From positions 1,426,001 to 1,490,000 of the forward strand of contig NZ_CP024091.1 of NCBI RefSeq assembly GCF_002736205.1: DNA of 64,000 nucleotides, read 5' to 3'. A model generated the notes under the pieces. The model saw nothing but the letters and a program-made list of their open reading frames with translations. It did not search any database and was not told the DNA's origin. Both the position numbers and the translations under genes were made by a program. The stretch comes from Pedobacter ginsengisoli (GTDB lineage: Bacteria > Bacteroidota > Bacteroidia > Sphingobacteriales > Sphingobacteriaceae). Below are positions 18,893 to 28,238 of this stretch, piece by piece. Positions within the stretch are counted from its first letter, which is position 1; each line of letters starts with the position of its first letter.

Positions 18893-19921
18893 ATGAAACT
18901 TATTTATTCTATTTTTGGTATTCTACTTACCGGCATGTTAACAACAGCCCTGGCACAGCAAAAAGAAACACCTAAAAAGAATGCAAGCAATAAAGTAATT
19001 GTAGCTTACGTAACTTCCTGGGGTAAAACCTTGCCAGATCCTAAACTTGTTACGCATATCAATTATGCTTTTGGGCATGTAAATAAAACATTTGATGGCG
19101 TTACTATTGAAAATGAAGGCCGTTTGAAAGATATAGTTGCATTAAAATCTAAATATCCACAACTCAAAGTGTTGTTGTCTATAGGGGGGTGGAAAAGTGG
19201 CAGGTTTAGCGAAATGGCCGCATCTGATGAAAATAGAGGCAAATTTGTTGATGATTGCCAACGAATAGTAAAAACATTTAACCTGGATGGTATAGACATT
19301 GATTGGGAATATCCTACAAGTTCCGAAGCCGGGATATCTTCTTCTCCGGATGATACCAAAAACTATACTTTACTGATGTCCCAGATCCGGAATAAGATTG
19401 GTAAGAAAAAATTACTAACTCTGGCATCTGTTTCAAATGCAAAGTATATAGATTTTAAGGCTATAACCCCAATAGTAGATTTTGTAAACGTGATGACTTA
19501 TGATATGGGAACTCCTCCAAATCATCATGCCGGACTTTACCATTCACAATATACCAAAGACATCAGTGTAGATGAAGGTGTTACGGCTCATTTGAATGCA
19601 GGAATTCCTGCCAATAAACTTGTTCTTGGAATTCCATTTTATGGACATGGCAAAGGCGATATAGCCTGGTATATAGATTATAAAGATATTGTAAAACTAA
19701 GTGGTTATACAAAGAAATGGGATGATGTAGCTAAAGCTCCTTATTTGGTAAACGATGCCGGCGAGTTTGTACTAACTTACGAGACACCCCAATCTATTGC
19801 TGTAAAATGTACTTACCTGCTTGAAAAGGGGATGCTTGGTGCTATGTACTGGGACTACACAGCAGATACAGAAGATGGAGAATTAAGGAAAGCAGTATAT
19901 TCTGGGGTTTATAAGAAATAG
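18893..19921 (+). CDS. GH18 family glycosidase (chitinase-like)
   Basis: After a signal peptide (residues 1-21) the protein has the GH18 TIM-barrel marks: SIGGW at 96-100 and D132-G-I-D135-I-D137-W-E139-YP, where Glu139 is the catalytic acid and the Asp residues assist substrate-assisted catalysis. NVMTYDMG and YWDYTADTEDGEL fit the late barrel strands that bind the sugar. The size (342 residues) is that of a single catalytic domain without chitin-binding modules. It probably cleaves chitin or related N-acetylglucosamine polymers in the periplasm or outside. Its leader shares a GACACCTAA block with the GH127-GH51 gene. Confidence 0.9.
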   Translation: MKLIYSIFGILLTGMLTTALAQQKETPKKNASNKVIVAYVTSWGKTLPDPKLVTHINYAFGHVNKTFDGVTIENEGRLKDIVALKSKYPQLKVLLSIGGWKSGRFSEMAASDENRGKFVDDCQRIVKTFNLDGIDIDWEYPTSSEAGISSSPDDTKNYTLLMSQIRNKIGKKKLLTLASVSNAKYIDFKAITPIVDFVNVMTYDMGTPPNHHAGLYHSQYTKDISVDEGVTAHLNAGIPANKLVLGIPFYGHGKGDIAWYIDYKDIVKLSGYTKKWDDVAKAPYLVNDAGEFVLTYETPQSIAVKCTYLLEKGMLGAMYWDYTADTEDGELRKAVYSGVYKK

Positions 19922-19946
19922 TTCAGAATTATACTATTTTTCTTTT
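19916..19946. terminator. Possible terminator between convergent genes
   Basis: AAATAGT (19916-19922) pairs with ACTATTT (19933-19939) around a 10-nt loop and is followed by TTCTTTTTC. The stem overlaps the chitinase stop codon. It is short, so it is only a probable terminator for the plus-strand transcript. Confidence 0.4.
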
Positions 19947-20695
19947 TCAAGTAAATCGGAAAGTTCAGCTGACTTGTTGAACTGCGGATTGTGATCTGAT
20001 TTAAATATCAGATATTTATAACCTCTTTTTTTGGCCCTTTCGCCATAAGTATAAAAATCATCTTGTTCAGGTTTTTTACCTTCTTCAACGGTTAATATGT
20101 AAGTGGCGGGCAATTTTAAAGCTACCGGATTTTTTCTGGAAACAGGCTGGGTGAAGGTTTTAATAGACTGTGGTACATCTTTTGGTGCCTGCTGATTTGG
20201 TTTAACCCAGCTTGGCACCATAAAACCATTTGTTGATGCAAGCTGGATGTTTTTAGCTCCACCTTCCCTTGAAGTAGCTAAGCTTTCTCCATCATTAGGT
20301 AAAATGGCATCAAGATAAACCAGTTTTTTAATTCGTTCCGGAATACTATCGGCCACTCCTGTAATTACCATGCCGCCATAACTATGACCTACCAGTATTA
20401 CATTTTTAATATTTTCATAAAGTATTAAATTAACTACATCCTTAATATGGGTGTTTAGGTCAACATCTGGAGAACTTAAATGAACTCGGTCGCCCTGACC
20501 GGTTAAACTTGGCCTGTAGATAACATTGCCATGATTAGACATTATTTCATCTACATTCTTAAAAGCCCAGCTACCTCCCCATGCCCCGTGAACAATTACG
20601 TATACAGGTTTTTCCTGAGCTAATGAGCAATTGGAAATGAATAAGCCGATAAAGCAAACAGCTGGTATGATGAGTTTTTTGATGAATAGGAACAT
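19934..20695 (-). CDS. Exported alpha/beta hydrolase
   Basis: A signal peptide (FLFIKKLIIPAVCFIGLFISNCSLAQ) is followed by a short alpha/beta-hydrolase domain of the esterase/HNL-like type. It shows YVIVHGAWGGSWAF (oxyanion region), YRPSLTGQGDRVHL, the nucleophile elbow GHSYGG, VYLDAILPNDGES, and a C-terminal YLIFKSDHNPQF that supplies the His of the triad. The length of 253 residues fits the methylesterase/salicylate-esterase-like branch. The substrate is unknown. The gene diverges from the DUF5916 gene and converges with the chitinase gene. Confidence 0.85.
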   Translation of the reverse strand: MFLFIKKLIIPAVCFIGLFISNCSLAQEKPVYVIVHGAWGGSWAFKNVDEIMSNHGNVIYRPSLTGQGDRVHLSSPDVDLNTHIKDVVNLILYENIKNVILVGHSYGGMVITGVADSIPERIKKLVYLDAILPNDGESLATSREGGAKNIQLASTNGFMVPSWVKPNQQAPKDVPQSIKTFTQPVSRKNPVALKLPATYILTVEEGKKPEQDDFYTYGERAKKRGYKYLIFKSDHNPQFNKSAELSDLLEKEK

Positions 20696-20793
20696 GGTCT
20701 GCAGGTGGGTTTAGTATTTACTAAATATAGTAATATTAGATAATAGTGCAACATATGTAATATGATGGTGTCTTATGAACAAGAACCACATCA

Positions 20794-23214
20794 ATGAGAC
20801 AATACCTATTCCTGTTTCTTTTGTTAATATACACCTGCGTTTGTAAGGCTCAGGACCCTGCGGTACAAAAGAAATTGCAGGCAGTAAGAGCTGCTGAAAG
20901 CCCCAAAATAGATGGTATTCTTGATGATCAATGTTGGATTGATGTTCCTGTTGCTACCGATTTTTTTGAGATCAGACCTGTGCCGGGCAGAGTAGAGGGG
21001 AAAGATAAGCGTACAGAAATGAAGGTAATATATGATGACGCAGCAATTTATGTCTATGCCCGAATGTATGATCATCCAGATAGTGTTTCTCACGAATTGG
21101 TTTCGCGTGACAATATTGGGAATGCCGATTTTATCTCTATCATTTTCGATCCCTTCTATGATAAGATGAATGGAAATGGCTTTTTTGTTACTGCTGCCGG
21201 AGTTCAGTTTGATGCAAAATATTCACAAATTGGTGATGAAGATTCTAATTGGAATGCTGTTTGGGAAAGTGCAGTTAAAATTGACGACAAAGGTTGGACT
21301 GCCGAAATGAAAATCCCTTATTCTGCTTTGCGTTTTTCTGCCAAGGACATTCAGAATTGGGGACTGAACTTCAGTCGCCGAATCCAGCGCAAAAACGTTC
21401 AAACATTTTGGAATTTTGTTAATCCCAATGTAAACGGTTTTATTAATCAGGAGGGGCTTTGGATTGGAGTTAAAGACATAAAACCACCATTACGATTATC
21501 ATTTTCACCTTATCTGTCTGCTTATATAAATCATTATCCTGCTAATATTCCAGGCGTAAAAAACACAACTGCTCGTTTTAATGGCGGTATGGATGTTAAG
21601 TATGGCATTAATAATAGCTTTACCTTGGATATGACCTTAGTGCCTGATTTTGGTCAGGTACAATCTGATAACAGAATTTTAAACCTAACACCATTTGAAG
21701 TTAAGTTTAATGAAAACCGACAATTTTTTACAGAAGGAACTGAACTGTTTAATAAGGGTGACCTGTTTTATTCGAAGCGAATTGGCTCTATTCCAAAATA
21801 CTATAATCGCTCTGATATAAACAGTTCCGAAACTATCATTAAAGATCAAAGTGAAGCCAAAGTGCTAAATGCCACAAAAATTTCTGGTAGAACTGCAAAA
21901 GGCCTTGGTATAGGTGTTTTTAATGCTATAACTAAAGCTATGCAAACCGAGGTTGAAGACCAACAAGGAAACATAAGAGAATCTGAAACTCAACCGCTAA
22001 CCAATTATAACATTCTAGTATTCGATCAGTCTTTAAAAAACAACAGTTCGGCAACTTTTATCAATACCAATGTTTTAAGGCAAGGCTCTGCCTACGACGC
22101 GAATGTGAGTGCTTTATTGTTTAACCTAAATGATAAAAAGAATGTTTATTTCTTCAATGGTGCTGGTAAAATGAGCTACCTAAAAGGAACCGCCAGCAGA
22201 ACCGGTTTTAACTATGAATTTAAAGGCGGTAAGCAAAGTGGAAATTTTAGATGGAGCTATAGTCAAGTATATGCCGATGACAAATTTGACAAGTCTGATA
22301 TGGGCTTTTTTACCAATAATAATTTTTTAGATCAGTTTGTAAGGTTTGGATATAACAATTATAAACCAACCTCATGGTACAATCAATTGGAAAGCTGGTT
22401 AAATTTTGAATATTCCCGACGTGTTAATCCTGGCGATTATCAGCGTTTTGGTATTGTTACCGGCGCTTGGTTACAATTTAAAAACATTTGGTCGGTTGAA
22501 GTGGATTTAGACTATGGGCCAGAGGGGAATGATTTTTATGAAGCCAGAAACGGACAATTATACAGAACACCTGCCAGGTTTGGGGCATCCGTTTATGTAA
22601 ATCCAAATAATGCAAAGGCATATAACTTTGGAGGAAATGTAAAGTACTTCAAAAAAGAGCTTTTTAATGGAAGGGAGTATAATTTCTATTTTTTCCAGAA
22701 TTTAAGATTAAACGACCGGATCGCTTTTGGCCTTGATTTGAATTTTAACCCAAGCTACAATTATGTTAGTTGGATAAAAGCAGAGGGAGATCAGGCAATT
22801 TTTTCCCGTTATAACAGGAATACTGTAGAAAATTCATTTGATGCAAAATATTCTTTCAGTAACAAAATGGGAGTGTCAGTTGTATTGCGACATTATTGGA
22901 GTGATAGGAGGAACAAGGAGTTTTATCTGTTAACAGATCATGGAGGTTTAATTGCCTATGGGGGCGCTCCATTAACCGGGATGGATAGGAACTATAATGT
23001 TTTTAATATTGATTTGATCTATGTTTGGCAGTTTGCACCGGGAAGTGAGCTTACTCTATCCTATAAGCAGGCTGCTGAAACCAATAACGATTTTTATACT
23101 AAGCGATATAACAGAAATCTTGAGGATATCCTTTCCGCACCGCAAAATACAAGCTTATCTGTAAAAATTTTATACTATATTGATTATCTAAATCTTCGTA
23201 AAAAAAGAAAGTAA
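20794..23214 (+). CDS. DUF5916 outer-membrane protein with CBM9-like domain
   Basis: A signal peptide (ends VCKAQ) is followed by a CBM9-like DOMON-type domain at about 30-220 (PKIDGILDDQCWIDVP, AIYVYARMYDHP, WTAEMKIPYSALRF). A long DUF5916 region then shows barrel-like alternating strands such as NNSFTLDMTLVPDFGQVQSDN and NLTPFEVKFNENRQFFTEG. The C-terminus (LKILYYIDYLNLRKKRK) is basic. The architecture is widespread in Bacteroidota, where it is an exported outer-membrane protein of unknown substrate, perhaps binding carbohydrate. It is a single-gene unit followed after 7 nt by a micro-gene encoding a PLDc_N-like protein. Confidence 0.85.
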   Translation: MRQYLFLFLLLIYTCVCKAQDPAVQKKLQAVRAAESPKIDGILDDQCWIDVPVATDFFEIRPVPGRVEGKDKRTEMKVIYDDAAIYVYARMYDHPDSVSHELVSRDNIGNADFISIIFDPFYDKMNGNGFFVTAAGVQFDAKYSQIGDEDSNWNAVWESAVKIDDKGWTAEMKIPYSALRFSAKDIQNWGLNFSRRIQRKNVQTFWNFVNPNVNGFINQEGLWIGVKDIKPPLRLSFSPYLSAYINHYPANIPGVKNTTARFNGGMDVKYGINNSFTLDMTLVPDFGQVQSDNRILNLTPFEVKFNENRQFFTEGTELFNKGDLFYSKRIGSIPKYYNRSDINSSETIIKDQSEAKVLNATKISGRTAKGLGIGVFNAITKAMQTEVEDQQGNIRESETQPLTNYNILVFDQSLKNNSSATFINTNVLRQGSAYDANVSALLFNLNDKKNVYFFNGAGKMSYLKGTASRTGFNYEFKGGKQSGNFRWSYSQVYADDKFDKSDMGFFTNNNFLDQFVRFGYNNYKPTSWYNQLESWLNFEYSRRVNPGDYQRFGIVTGAWLQFKNIWSVEVDLDYGPEGNDFYEARNGQLYRTPARFGASVYVNPNNAKAYNFGGNVKYFKKELFNGREYNFYFFQNLRLNDRIAFGLDLNFNPSYNYVSWIKAEGDQAIFSRYNRNTVENSFDAKYSFSNKMGVSVVLRHYWSDRRNKEFYLLTDHGGLIAYGGAPLTGMDRNYNVFNIDLIYVWQFAPGSELTLSYKQAAETNNDFYTKRYNRNLEDILSAPQNTSLSVKILYYIDYLNLRKKRK

Positions 23215-23221
23215 GAATATA

Positions 23222-23392
23222 ATGATCTATTTAGTATTACTCTATCTTTTCTGCATAATTTATGGGATTATTCATGCCGTTAAGAATAACTCCATAAATT
23301 ATGTAGAAAAAGCCTTTTGGATCATCATAATTATTATAATTCCGGTAGGGGCTTGCTTATACTTAAGAAGTACATTTGTTACTAAACATTAA
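23222..23392 (+). CDS. Small membrane protein, PLDc_N-like (56 residues)
   Basis: A short frame starting ATG at 23222, 7 nt after the DUF5916 stop codon, encodes 56 residues with two hydrophobic helices (MIYLVLLYLFCIIYGIIH and FWIIIIIIIPVGACLYL). The pattern of Asn, a Trp before the second helix and Pro-x-Gly-x-x-x-Tyr-Leu matches the phospholipase D-nuclease N-terminal (PLDc_N) family of tiny membrane proteins. It may lie in the same transcript as the preceding gene. Function is unknown, and the family call rests on pattern similarity. Confidence 0.6.
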   Translation: MIYLVLLYLFCIIYGIIHAVKNNSINYVEKAFWIIIIIIIPVGACLYLRSTFVTKH

Positions 23393-23468
23393 GTGAAACA
23401 TCTTCTGGATATCATTCAATGTTGGTATATTTAAGGCTGTAACCGAACCTCAACTATCTCAAAATTAA

Positions 23469-24530
23469 ATGGAAAGAAGAAAATTCCTTCAATTGGGAGT
23501 GGGTTTAACAGTGGCAGGCATCCTGGCACCTACATTTGTTAAATCTAGTCCTTTAGCGGTACCAAACAAATTACCACTTTGGCGTGGTTTTAATCTGTTA
23601 GAGAAATTTAATGGAGATCATAACCAGCCTTTTCAGAAAACAGATTTTCAAATGATGGCTAAGTGGGGTTTTAACTTTGCCCGCTTACCAATGTCATATC
23701 ATTGCTGGTCAAAACCTGATAATTGGCTTCAAATGGACGAAAATGTTTTGAAAGAAATAGATCAGGCAATTGAGTACGGAATTAAATATAAAATTCATGT
23801 TAACCTCAATCTACATCGGATTCCTGGTTATTGTGTTAATCCACCTAATGAACCGCTTAATTTATGGAAAGATGATCAGGCACTAGAAGCTGCTGCTTTC
23901 CATTGGCAAACTTTTGCTAAAAGATACAAGCGCATTAATAGTAAGAAATTGAGCTTTGACCTGATAAATGAACCTTCAAATGTTGAAGAGCCGGATTATG
24001 TAAGGGTGGTTACCCGAATTGTTAATGCCATACGTCAGGAAGATCCGGATCGGTTAATTGTTATCGATGGTCTTCATTATGGAACTAAGCCTGTTTTTGG
24101 TGCGGCCGATTTAAATGTTGGGCAAAGTACCAGAGGATATGGTCCCATGCAGGTAAGTCATTATAAAGCATCCTGGGTTAAGGCAGATTGGAACGTTCCA
24201 ACCTGGCCTTTAAATCCGGACGGTAATGATAAGTGGGACAAAGATCGGCTGAAACGGGATATATTTGATCCCTGGAAAAGTCTAATGGATCAGGGTGTGG
24301 GAGTTCATGTGGGTGAGTGGGGCGCATACCAGCATACACCTCATGATGTTTCGCTTTCATGGATGAAAGATAATCTCGAAATATGGAAAGAGAACGGCTG
24401 GGGTTGGTCTTTATGGAATTTGCGCGGTAGTTTTGGTATTCTTGATAGCGAACGACAAGATGTAGCATATGAAGACTACAATGGCCATAAGCTAGATCGT
24501 AAAATGCTTGAATTACTTCAGCAGTACTAA
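23469..24530 (+). CDS. GH5 family glycoside hydrolase
   Basis: The N-terminus ERRKFLQLGVGLTVAGILAP is a twin-arginine-like export signal. The barrel has the GH5 residues: N167-E168-P (general acid/base in FDLINEPSN), a downstream H-x-G strand, and V281-G-E283-W-G-A-Y carrying the nucleophile. FNFARLPMSYHCW and VNLNLHRIPGYCVN match early cellulase-like strands. GH5 enzymes cleave beta-glucans or mannans; the subfamily is not decided by eye. It is monocistronic and convergent with the GlxA-type regulator 9 nt downstream. Confidence 0.88.
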   Translation: MERRKFLQLGVGLTVAGILAPTFVKSSPLAVPNKLPLWRGFNLLEKFNGDHNQPFQKTDFQMMAKWGFNFARLPMSYHCWSKPDNWLQMDENVLKEIDQAIEYGIKYKIHVNLNLHRIPGYCVNPPNEPLNLWKDDQALEAAAFHWQTFAKRYKRINSKKLSFDLINEPSNVEEPDYVRVVTRIVNAIRQEDPDRLIVIDGLHYGTKPVFGAADLNVGQSTRGYGPMQVSHYKASWVKADWNVPTWPLNPDGNDKWDKDRLKRDIFDPWKSLMDQGVGVHVGEWGAYQHTPHDVSLSWMKDNLEIWKENGWGWSLWNLRGSFGILDSERQDVAYEDYNGHKLDRKMLELLQQY

Positions 24531-24539
24531 CATAAGTTG

Positions 24540-25517
24540 CTAAACTAAAACCGATTCCTTAAAATACCTGGCTTTATAATCCAATGGAGATAAGCCAGTT
24601 ATTTTTTTGAAAACTCCTCTAAACGCTTTGTCATCCGAATAACCAACTTCATTCATAACTTCGTAAATACTCTTTTTACCCTTTTCAAGGGTGCTTTTTG
24701 CAACCTCTACTTTTACGCGTTGTAAGTATTCTACAGGGGTATTGCCAACAGCCTTAATAAATCGTCTGTCAAAATTCCTTCGGCTAATGGCAAGTTTTGA
24801 TGCCAGTTCCTCAAAGGAAATTTTCTCACTTAAATTTTCTTCTATATAAGTTTGTGCTTTACTGATAAGATCATCACCATGGTTCTTTTGTGTTCTGAAA
24901 ATGTGAAAAGGCGATTGCGAAGATCTTTCTATATCAATTTGAAAGATTTTAGAGCAGATAATTGCTACCTCCCTGTTAAAATACTCACCTACCAAAAAAA
25001 GTATCAGGTTCAAAAAAGAATATCCGCCACCATTAGTATAAATGCCACGTTCAGCAGTAATTAATTTATCAATTTGAAGCGTAATATTTGGAAACAGCCG
25101 CTTAAAATCTGGCGCTAAATTCCAGTGTGTACAGCAACTCTTGCCATCCAGTAATCCGGTAGCAGCAAGTAAAAATGCTCCTGAACACATCGAGGCAACT
25201 TCGGTACCACCAAGGTACTGTTCCTTTATCCACTTAATTAGTTGATCATTCTTTTGCAGTAAATCGGCATCATATGAAACTGAAGGGATAATCAGTAGGT
25301 CAGTTTTTTCTATATCATCAATATTTACAGGGTTTATAGAAAAAAAACCTGCATCTAGTTTTAACTCAGGTATAAAACCGGCAATCCTGACATCCATCAA
25401 CGGCTTATTGCCTAATTTTTGCCAAATATCGTTTGCTCGTGTTAGAATTTCAAAGGAACCCGTTATGCTGCTAAGGTTAACATCGCCTTCGGGAACAACT
25501 ATGGTTACTAATTTCAT
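24540..25517 (-). CDS. GlxA/FtrA-type AraC transcriptional regulator
   Basis: The ATG at 25517 gives MKLVTIVVPEGDVNLSS; the longer frame would need a TTG. Residues about 1-190 form a DJ-1/PfpI-like domain (TDLLIIPSVSYD, GGTEVASMCSGAFLLAATGLLDGKSCCTHW, with Cys in the nucleophile-elbow position). Residues about 215-310 hold the AraC-type double HTH (ISFEELASKLAISRRNFDRRFIKAVGNTPVEYLQRVKVEVAKSTL and SIYEVMNEVGYSDDKAFRGVFKKITGLSPLDYKARY). It probably senses a small metabolite. It follows three small genes on the same strand with short gaps and may be the last gene of that operon. Confidence 0.88.
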   Translation of the reverse strand: MKLVTIVVPEGDVNLSSITGSFEILTRANDIWQKLGNKPLMDVRIAGFIPELKLDAGFFSINPVNIDDIEKTDLLIIPSVSYDADLLQKNDQLIKWIKEQYLGGTEVASMCSGAFLLAATGLLDGKSCCTHWNLAPDFKRLFPNITLQIDKLITAERGIYTNGGGYSFLNLILFLVGEYFNREVAIICSKIFQIDIERSSQSPFHIFRTQKNHGDDLISKAQTYIEENLSEKISFEELASKLAISRRNFDRRFIKAVGNTPVEYLQRVKVEVAKSTLEKGKKSIYEVMNEVGYSDDKAFRGVFKKITGLSPLDYKARYFKESVLV

Positions 25518-25553
25518 GGTAAAAGTTTTTATTAAAGATACCAGATTCAAACC

Positions 25554-26234
25554 TTAATTTAAATGCTTTAATAATTCTTCAAAATCAGGCTCGTCGAAAA
25601 CAAACTCAAGTTCTCTATGCTGGGGTGAATAATTCACCACAATATGAAATTCTTTTATTTTGTTTATATCAACCATCAATTTAAAAGAAAAGAGTTTGCC
25701 GAAGGGATTGCTAAATAGATTCTCAAATACTGCAATACCGCGCTCTACATCAATTATGTGAATAGTAAATGAATTTCTTTGACTGGTATAATCTTCTATT
25801 CTAAAAAACTTATAGGAGTTTTTATCTATTTTGCTGGTAGCATCCAAAAGAGAAATACTTCTTTCCATATCTTGTTGGATTACTGTACTATCATTAAGTG
25901 ACACTCTTGTATAGCTCCACTCAGAGGGGGCATACACATAATATTTACCTTTATATAATTCAAGTGAGCACCAATTACGTGGAATTCCGGTTAAGTCAAT
26001 CTGATTAAATGGCTTTTTGTGAATGTTTAGCCGTTCCATACTTTCTTTATAATCTTTGTTGCTCAGAGTATAGCTTATATCTGCTATTTTCTCATAATAC
26101 TCTGAGTCTGGAGAAGGATCAATATATATAGCATGTCCCACTTGATTTCTGGGTTTTAGAAACGTAGTATCTTGCTTCTGAGCAAAAGTGGACATGAAGA
26201 GGATACAAAACGATATAAGTAAGGGGAGTTTCAT
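25554..26234 (-). CDS. Hypothetical secreted protein
   Basis: The 226-residue product has a signal peptide (MKLPLLISFCILFMSTFAQ) and no domain I recognise. It is rich in Tyr and Trp beta segments (WCSLELYKGKYYVYAPSEWSYTRVSLND) and ends in an acidic patch (FVFDEPDFEELLKHLN). It lies 24 nt after the membrane-protein gene and 36 nt before the AraC-type regulator, which suggests cotranscription. No function can be assigned. Confidence 0.6.
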   Translation of the reverse strand: MKLPLLISFCILFMSTFAQKQDTTFLKPRNQVGHAIYIDPSPDSEYYEKIADISYTLSNKDYKESMERLNIHKKPFNQIDLTGIPRNWCSLELYKGKYYVYAPSEWSYTRVSLNDSTVIQQDMERSISLLDATSKIDKNSYKFFRIEDYTSQRNSFTIHIIDVERGIAVFENLFSNPFGKLFSFKLMVDINKIKEFHIVVNYSPQHRELEFVFDEPDFEELLKHLN

Positions 26235-26258
26235 GAGTTATATAATTAGATTTAGCTT

Positions 26259-26744
26259 CTAATATGCCAACAAACGACCGCAGGCAATAATCGCTACCCA
26301 TACACCGATCGAAACAAGGGCTGATATTTTTGTTGAAAACGGAAGCTTCTGGGTTTGATTGTCAAAATCAGGCTTAAATAATAGTTTATGAAATACCAAG
26401 ACATTAAGTGCTGCAATTACCAGCAAAAACATTTTTAGCCAAAAGGTTGGGTCAATGCCCAAGGCTTTTGAATTGGTCATGAATAGTAATATTCCGGAAG
26501 GGATAACCAATAACAATGCTCTTCTTGACCAGGGAAGCAAATGTCGGGATAAGTGGATTATGGAGAGACTTTTTGAAAAACCTAGCAAGCGTAGGTCGAA
26601 CATAAATGCAGCGCCAACTAAAATCACAATTCCAGTAATGTGAACAATTTCTAAAGTTGGGTACAACCACAAGGATTGACGAATAGCTGCAGCTACGGCA
26701 GTGTTTTCTAGCCAACTGAGCAGATCAGATATAAAGTATAGCAC
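26259..26744 (-). CDS. DUF6644-like four-helix membrane protein
   Basis: A 161-residue integral membrane protein with four helices: around 27-48 (LEIVHITGIVILVGAAFMFDLRLLG), 70-87, 98-118 and 135-156. The segment LYPTLEIVHITG resembles haem-binding-like DUF2214/DUF6644 proteins that place a His in helix 1. The start is GTG at 26744, 2 nt after the DUF6152 stop codon, so the two are coupled. It may form a membrane complex with the small exported DUF6152 protein; this is inferred from the conserved pairing and spacing. Confidence 0.65.
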   Translation of the reverse strand: MLYFISDLLSWLENTAVAAAIRQSLWLYPTLEIVHITGIVILVGAAFMFDLRLLGFSKSLSIIHLSRHLLPWSRRALLLVIPSGILLFMTNSKALGIDPTFWLKMFLLVIAALNVLVFHKLLFKPDFDNQTQKLPFSTKISALVSIGVWVAIIACGRLLAY

Positions 26745-26746
26745 AG

Positions 26747-27100
26747 CTACCTCAGTTCGTATTTTACACTGTCTACAAATATCCTTTCAGCCCGCATTTC
26801 TGCTTTTTTAGTTTTATGAGGATAGGCAACCAGCCTAACTTCTGTTCCTTTTTTTATCATATCTGCAGTTAGCCCACGATCTGTCATGCGGCTGGTAGGA
26901 GCTAAATAAACTGTCCATAGTTGTTTTCTATATTTTACTTTAGCCAGGGCATGAGGATTTTCATATATTGATTCCTCTATTGTGGTTTTAAAATCTAGTA
27001 CCTTTTTTTGATCATAATCAGCCCAACCATGGTGGAAAGCTGTGAACGAAACGCAGAGCAAACAGAAAATTGCCAACGAAATATTTTTCAGATAATTCAT
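26747..27100 (-). CDS. DUF6152-like exported protein
   Basis: A 117-residue product with a signal peptide (to about residue 22, FTAFHHGWADYD) and the pattern of the DUF6152 family: a His-His-Gly/Ser-Trp start of the mature chain, YENPHALAKVKYRKQLWTVYLAP and a final G-T-E-V-R-L-V-AYPHKTKKAEMRAERIFV strand set. It is probably a small periplasmic OB-like domain. It is the first gene of a tight operon with the DUF6644-like protein. The role is unknown. Confidence 0.65.
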   Translation of the reverse strand: MNYLKNISLAIFCLLCVSFTAFHHGWADYDQKKVLDFKTTIEESIYENPHALAKVKYRKQLWTVYLAPTSRMTDRGLTADMIKKGTEVRLVAYPHKTKKAEMRAERIFVDSVKYELR

Positions 27101-27131
27101 AACCTGCAGATTTAGTGATGGTTGAATATAC

Positions 27132-27139
27132 CAAAAATA
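27132..27139 (-). promoter_or_regulatory. Candidate -7 box for the DUF6152 operon
   Basis: Read on the minus strand the bases are TATTTTTG, an exact match to TAnnTTTG. A transcript would begin about 7 nt downstream and about 25 nt before the ATG at 27100. No clear -33 element is seen, so this is moderate evidence only. Confidence 0.4.
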
Positions 27140-27159
27140 ATCCTTTGATCAAATAGATC

Positions 27160-28137
27160 TTACAGTGAACTTCTAACTTCAAGCCTCCACGGATTCTCTA
27201 CCGTGGTAATTGCTTTTGTTTTAATCAGCTCAGCCATCGTTTTTCCCATAAGTTTAAAATCGGTAGAAAGCGTTGTAATTCCTCCCGACAATAGCTCTTT
27301 TAGTGGAGTGTCATTATATGATATGATACCGAAATCTTTGCCTGGTAACAACTTTTGGAGTTCGGCTTGTTTTAATAGATCCACCAGATCTCTATCTCTT
27401 ACAACAATAAAAAGGTCACCTTTCTTTATCTTTCTGCCAGATGTAGCAGGTAAATAATCATGATCAAATCCGTTATGCTCACAAAAAACTTTAAGGCCAT
27501 CATATCTTTCCAGGGGCTCTTTTTCTTCTTGCTGCACCATAAAAATACGCTTGTACTTTTTAATGAGCTGGAGTCCGGAAACCAAAGCCTCATAAGTATC
27601 TGTCTCAAAATTTTGTGAAACGGAAGAATATTTGCCCTTTAGTTCAGTATGAAAGTGATCCAGTAAAAATACCCTGCCTGATAAAGATTCCAGAATAGGC
27701 TCAATTCCCTGGAACTTTCCCGACATGATGATATAGTCTGTATACTTGTTGTTGGCATCATTTATCAGTGTTTCAAAAACTTTTCTGTTGTAGTTATGAA
27801 AGTAGAGGTCAACCGTTACATCACTTCCGGCCCATTCCGCAAACGAATTAAACAGATCTTCTTTAAATTCATTGAACTCATTGAAAAGCAGAAATATATG
27901 ATGTCCTGACTGTACTTTGGTACTCCTTACAAAATAACCAACTCCATGGTTTGATGCAATAATGCCTTTTGCCATAAGCTCGCGCAAGCCCGTAAAAACT
28001 GTGTCACGTGATAAGCTATACTCAGTTCTAAAATCGTTGATGGAAGGTATCCTGTCCCCATTCTTGTATTCCTCTGTAGCTATCCTGTCAATCACATGGC
28101 TTACTACAAGCTTATATTTTGATTTATTTTCTTTCAC
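27160..28137 (-). CDS. GntR-family regulator with LacI-like sensor domain
   Basis: Residues about 5-70 are a GntR winged helix (VVSHVIDRIATEEYKNGDRIPSINDFRTEYSLSRDTVFTGLRELMAKGIIASNHGVGYFV). The rest resembles a periplasmic-binding-protein-like sensor, as in AraR-type repressors (FGIISYNDTPLKELLSGGITTLSTDFKLMGKTMAELI near the C-terminus). The start is GTG at 28137. It is divergent from the GH127-GH51 gene across 129 bp that contain a tandem operator-like repeat. Repression of that gene with release by an arabinose-containing ligand is a reasonable inference. Confidence 0.88.
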   Translation of the reverse strand: MKENKSKYKLVVSHVIDRIATEEYKNGDRIPSINDFRTEYSLSRDTVFTGLRELMAKGIIASNHGVGYFVRSTKVQSGHHIFLLFNEFNEFKEDLFNSFAEWAGSDVTVDLYFHNYNRKVFETLINDANNKYTDYIIMSGKFQGIEPILESLSGRVFLLDHFHTELKGKYSSVSQNFETDTYEALVSGLQLIKKYKRIFMVQQEEKEPLERYDGLKVFCEHNGFDHDYLPATSGRKIKKGDLFIVVRDRDLVDLLKQAELQKLLPGKDFGIISYNDTPLKELLSGGITTLSTDFKLMGKTMAELIKTKAITTVENPWRLEVRSSL

Positions 28138-28205
28138 GTTTCAATGTATTGCTGGCAAATATACTTACTCATGGTTTCAAAAATAACAAATAAAAAATAA
28201 AAAAA

Positions 28206-28225
28206 TCGTACCAGTTCGTACCAGT
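28206..28225. promoter_or_regulatory. Tandem operator-like repeat between regulator and GH127-GH51 gene
   Basis: Two adjoining exact copies of TCGTACCAGT occupy 28206-28215 and 28216-28225. The GTAC cores recall GntR-family operators. The repeat sits about 13 bp upstream of the -7 box of the enzyme gene, where a bound repressor would block RNA polymerase, and between two divergent genes. Confidence 0.55.
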
Positions 28226-28238
28226 TGTAAAATATTTA